Assembly (NCBI GenBank): GCA_028719045.1
Contig: JAQULD010000093.1
Location: 1 to 6,116, forward strand
Origin: Candidatus Omnitrophota bacterium
Lineage (GTDB): Bacteria > Omnitrophota > Koll11 > Gygaellales > Profunditerraquicolaceae
Direction: 5' to 3'
Length of the DNA: 6,116 nucleotides
Below the pieces are notes generated by a model that saw only the letters and a program-made list of their open reading frames with translations, was not told the DNA's origin and ran no database searches. The translations under genes and the position numbers were made by a program. Of the stretch, positions 5,991-6,116 are shown in pieces (positions within the stretch are counted from its first letter, which is position 1; each line of letters starts with the position of its first letter).

Positions 5991-6116
5991 ATGGAAACTA
6001 CCATAAAAAACATTTCGATCGGAAGGCGTAAAGAATCAGTGGCGAGGATATTTCTTTTGCCGGGTAAAGGCAATATACTGATCAACAAAGTCCCTTACGA
6101 AAAATATCTCAACAGG
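5991..6116 (+). CDS. rpsI: 30S ribosomal protein S9 (uS9), N-terminal part (3' truncated by the window)
   Basis: The first 42 codons are present and run in frame to the window edge. The peptide shows the S9 N-terminal signature: [19 protein letters not shown] (11-29) matches the family pattern of GRRKxSVARV followed by PGxGxI, and [10 protein letters not shown] (31-40) matches the INxxxxxxYF region. S9 is a small-subunit protein whose C-terminal tail (outside this window) reaches the P-site tRNA. The gene follows rplM after 17 bp, the conserved L13-S9 arrangement, and should share its promoter. Confidence 0.96.
   Translation, partial: METTIKNISIGRRKESVARIFLLPGKGNILINKVPYEKYLNR

Noticed and set aside
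1..6116. Mobile element, CRISPR array, tRNA, rRNA or riboswitch
   Set aside because: The window is filled by continuous housekeeping and transporter genes on one strand. I saw no direct repeat arrays, transposase-like proteins, terminal inverted repeats or intergenic space large enough for a structured RNA.

Overview
The window is a compact, co-directional (+ strand) stretch of bacterial chromosome. In order it holds the 3' end of tpiA, secG, a complete five-gene peptide-type ABC importer (substrate-binding protein, two permeases, two ATPases), then a new transcription unit with rplM (L13) and the start of rpsI (S9). All the proteins belong to recognisable families. I see no phage, insertion sequence, CRISPR, tRNA or rRNA. 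Gene density is close to 100 percent, and the only real intergenic gaps are about 53 bp (before rplM) and 17 bp (before rpsI).

Organism: moderate GC, Shine-Dalgarno-type starts, a substrate-binding protein with a plain signal peptide and no lipobox cysteine (favouring a periplasm, so a diderm), and the order tpiA-secG-peptide transporter suggest an uncultivated diderm lineage. My best guess is Omnitrophota or a relative in the PVC neighbourhood. This is an inference from style and gene order, not a demonstrated placement.

Layout: tpiA ends in an ATGA overlap with secG (110-113). The 3' end of secG carries the Shine-Dalgarno of the binding-protein gene and overlaps it by 20 bp. The binding-protein gene overlaps dppB through another ATGA (2165-2168). 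dppC and dppD follow at gaps of 4 and 3 bp, and dppD overlaps dppF through a third ATGA (4730-4733). This reads as one translationally coupled operon linking glycolysis, protein export and peptide uptake. The binding protein would capture substrate in the periplasm, DppB/DppC would form the membrane channel and DppD/DppF would hydrolyse ATP.

The most interesting signals are regulatory. First, a textbook intrinsic terminator (perfect 10-bp stem plus a U tract) lies inside the binding-protein gene, within the codons for its signal peptide, which suggests translation-dependent attenuation between secG and the transporter. Second, rplM has a near-consensus promoter (TTGACA, 16 bp, extended -10 TGTTATACT) that ends 9 bp before the ATG with no Shine-Dalgarno, predicting a leaderless or nearly leaderless mRNA. 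Third, the spacer of that promoter is a perfect 19-bp palindrome, immediately preceded by a second AT-only palindrome, so it is a candidate operator. I found no evidence for an entirely new multi-gene system.
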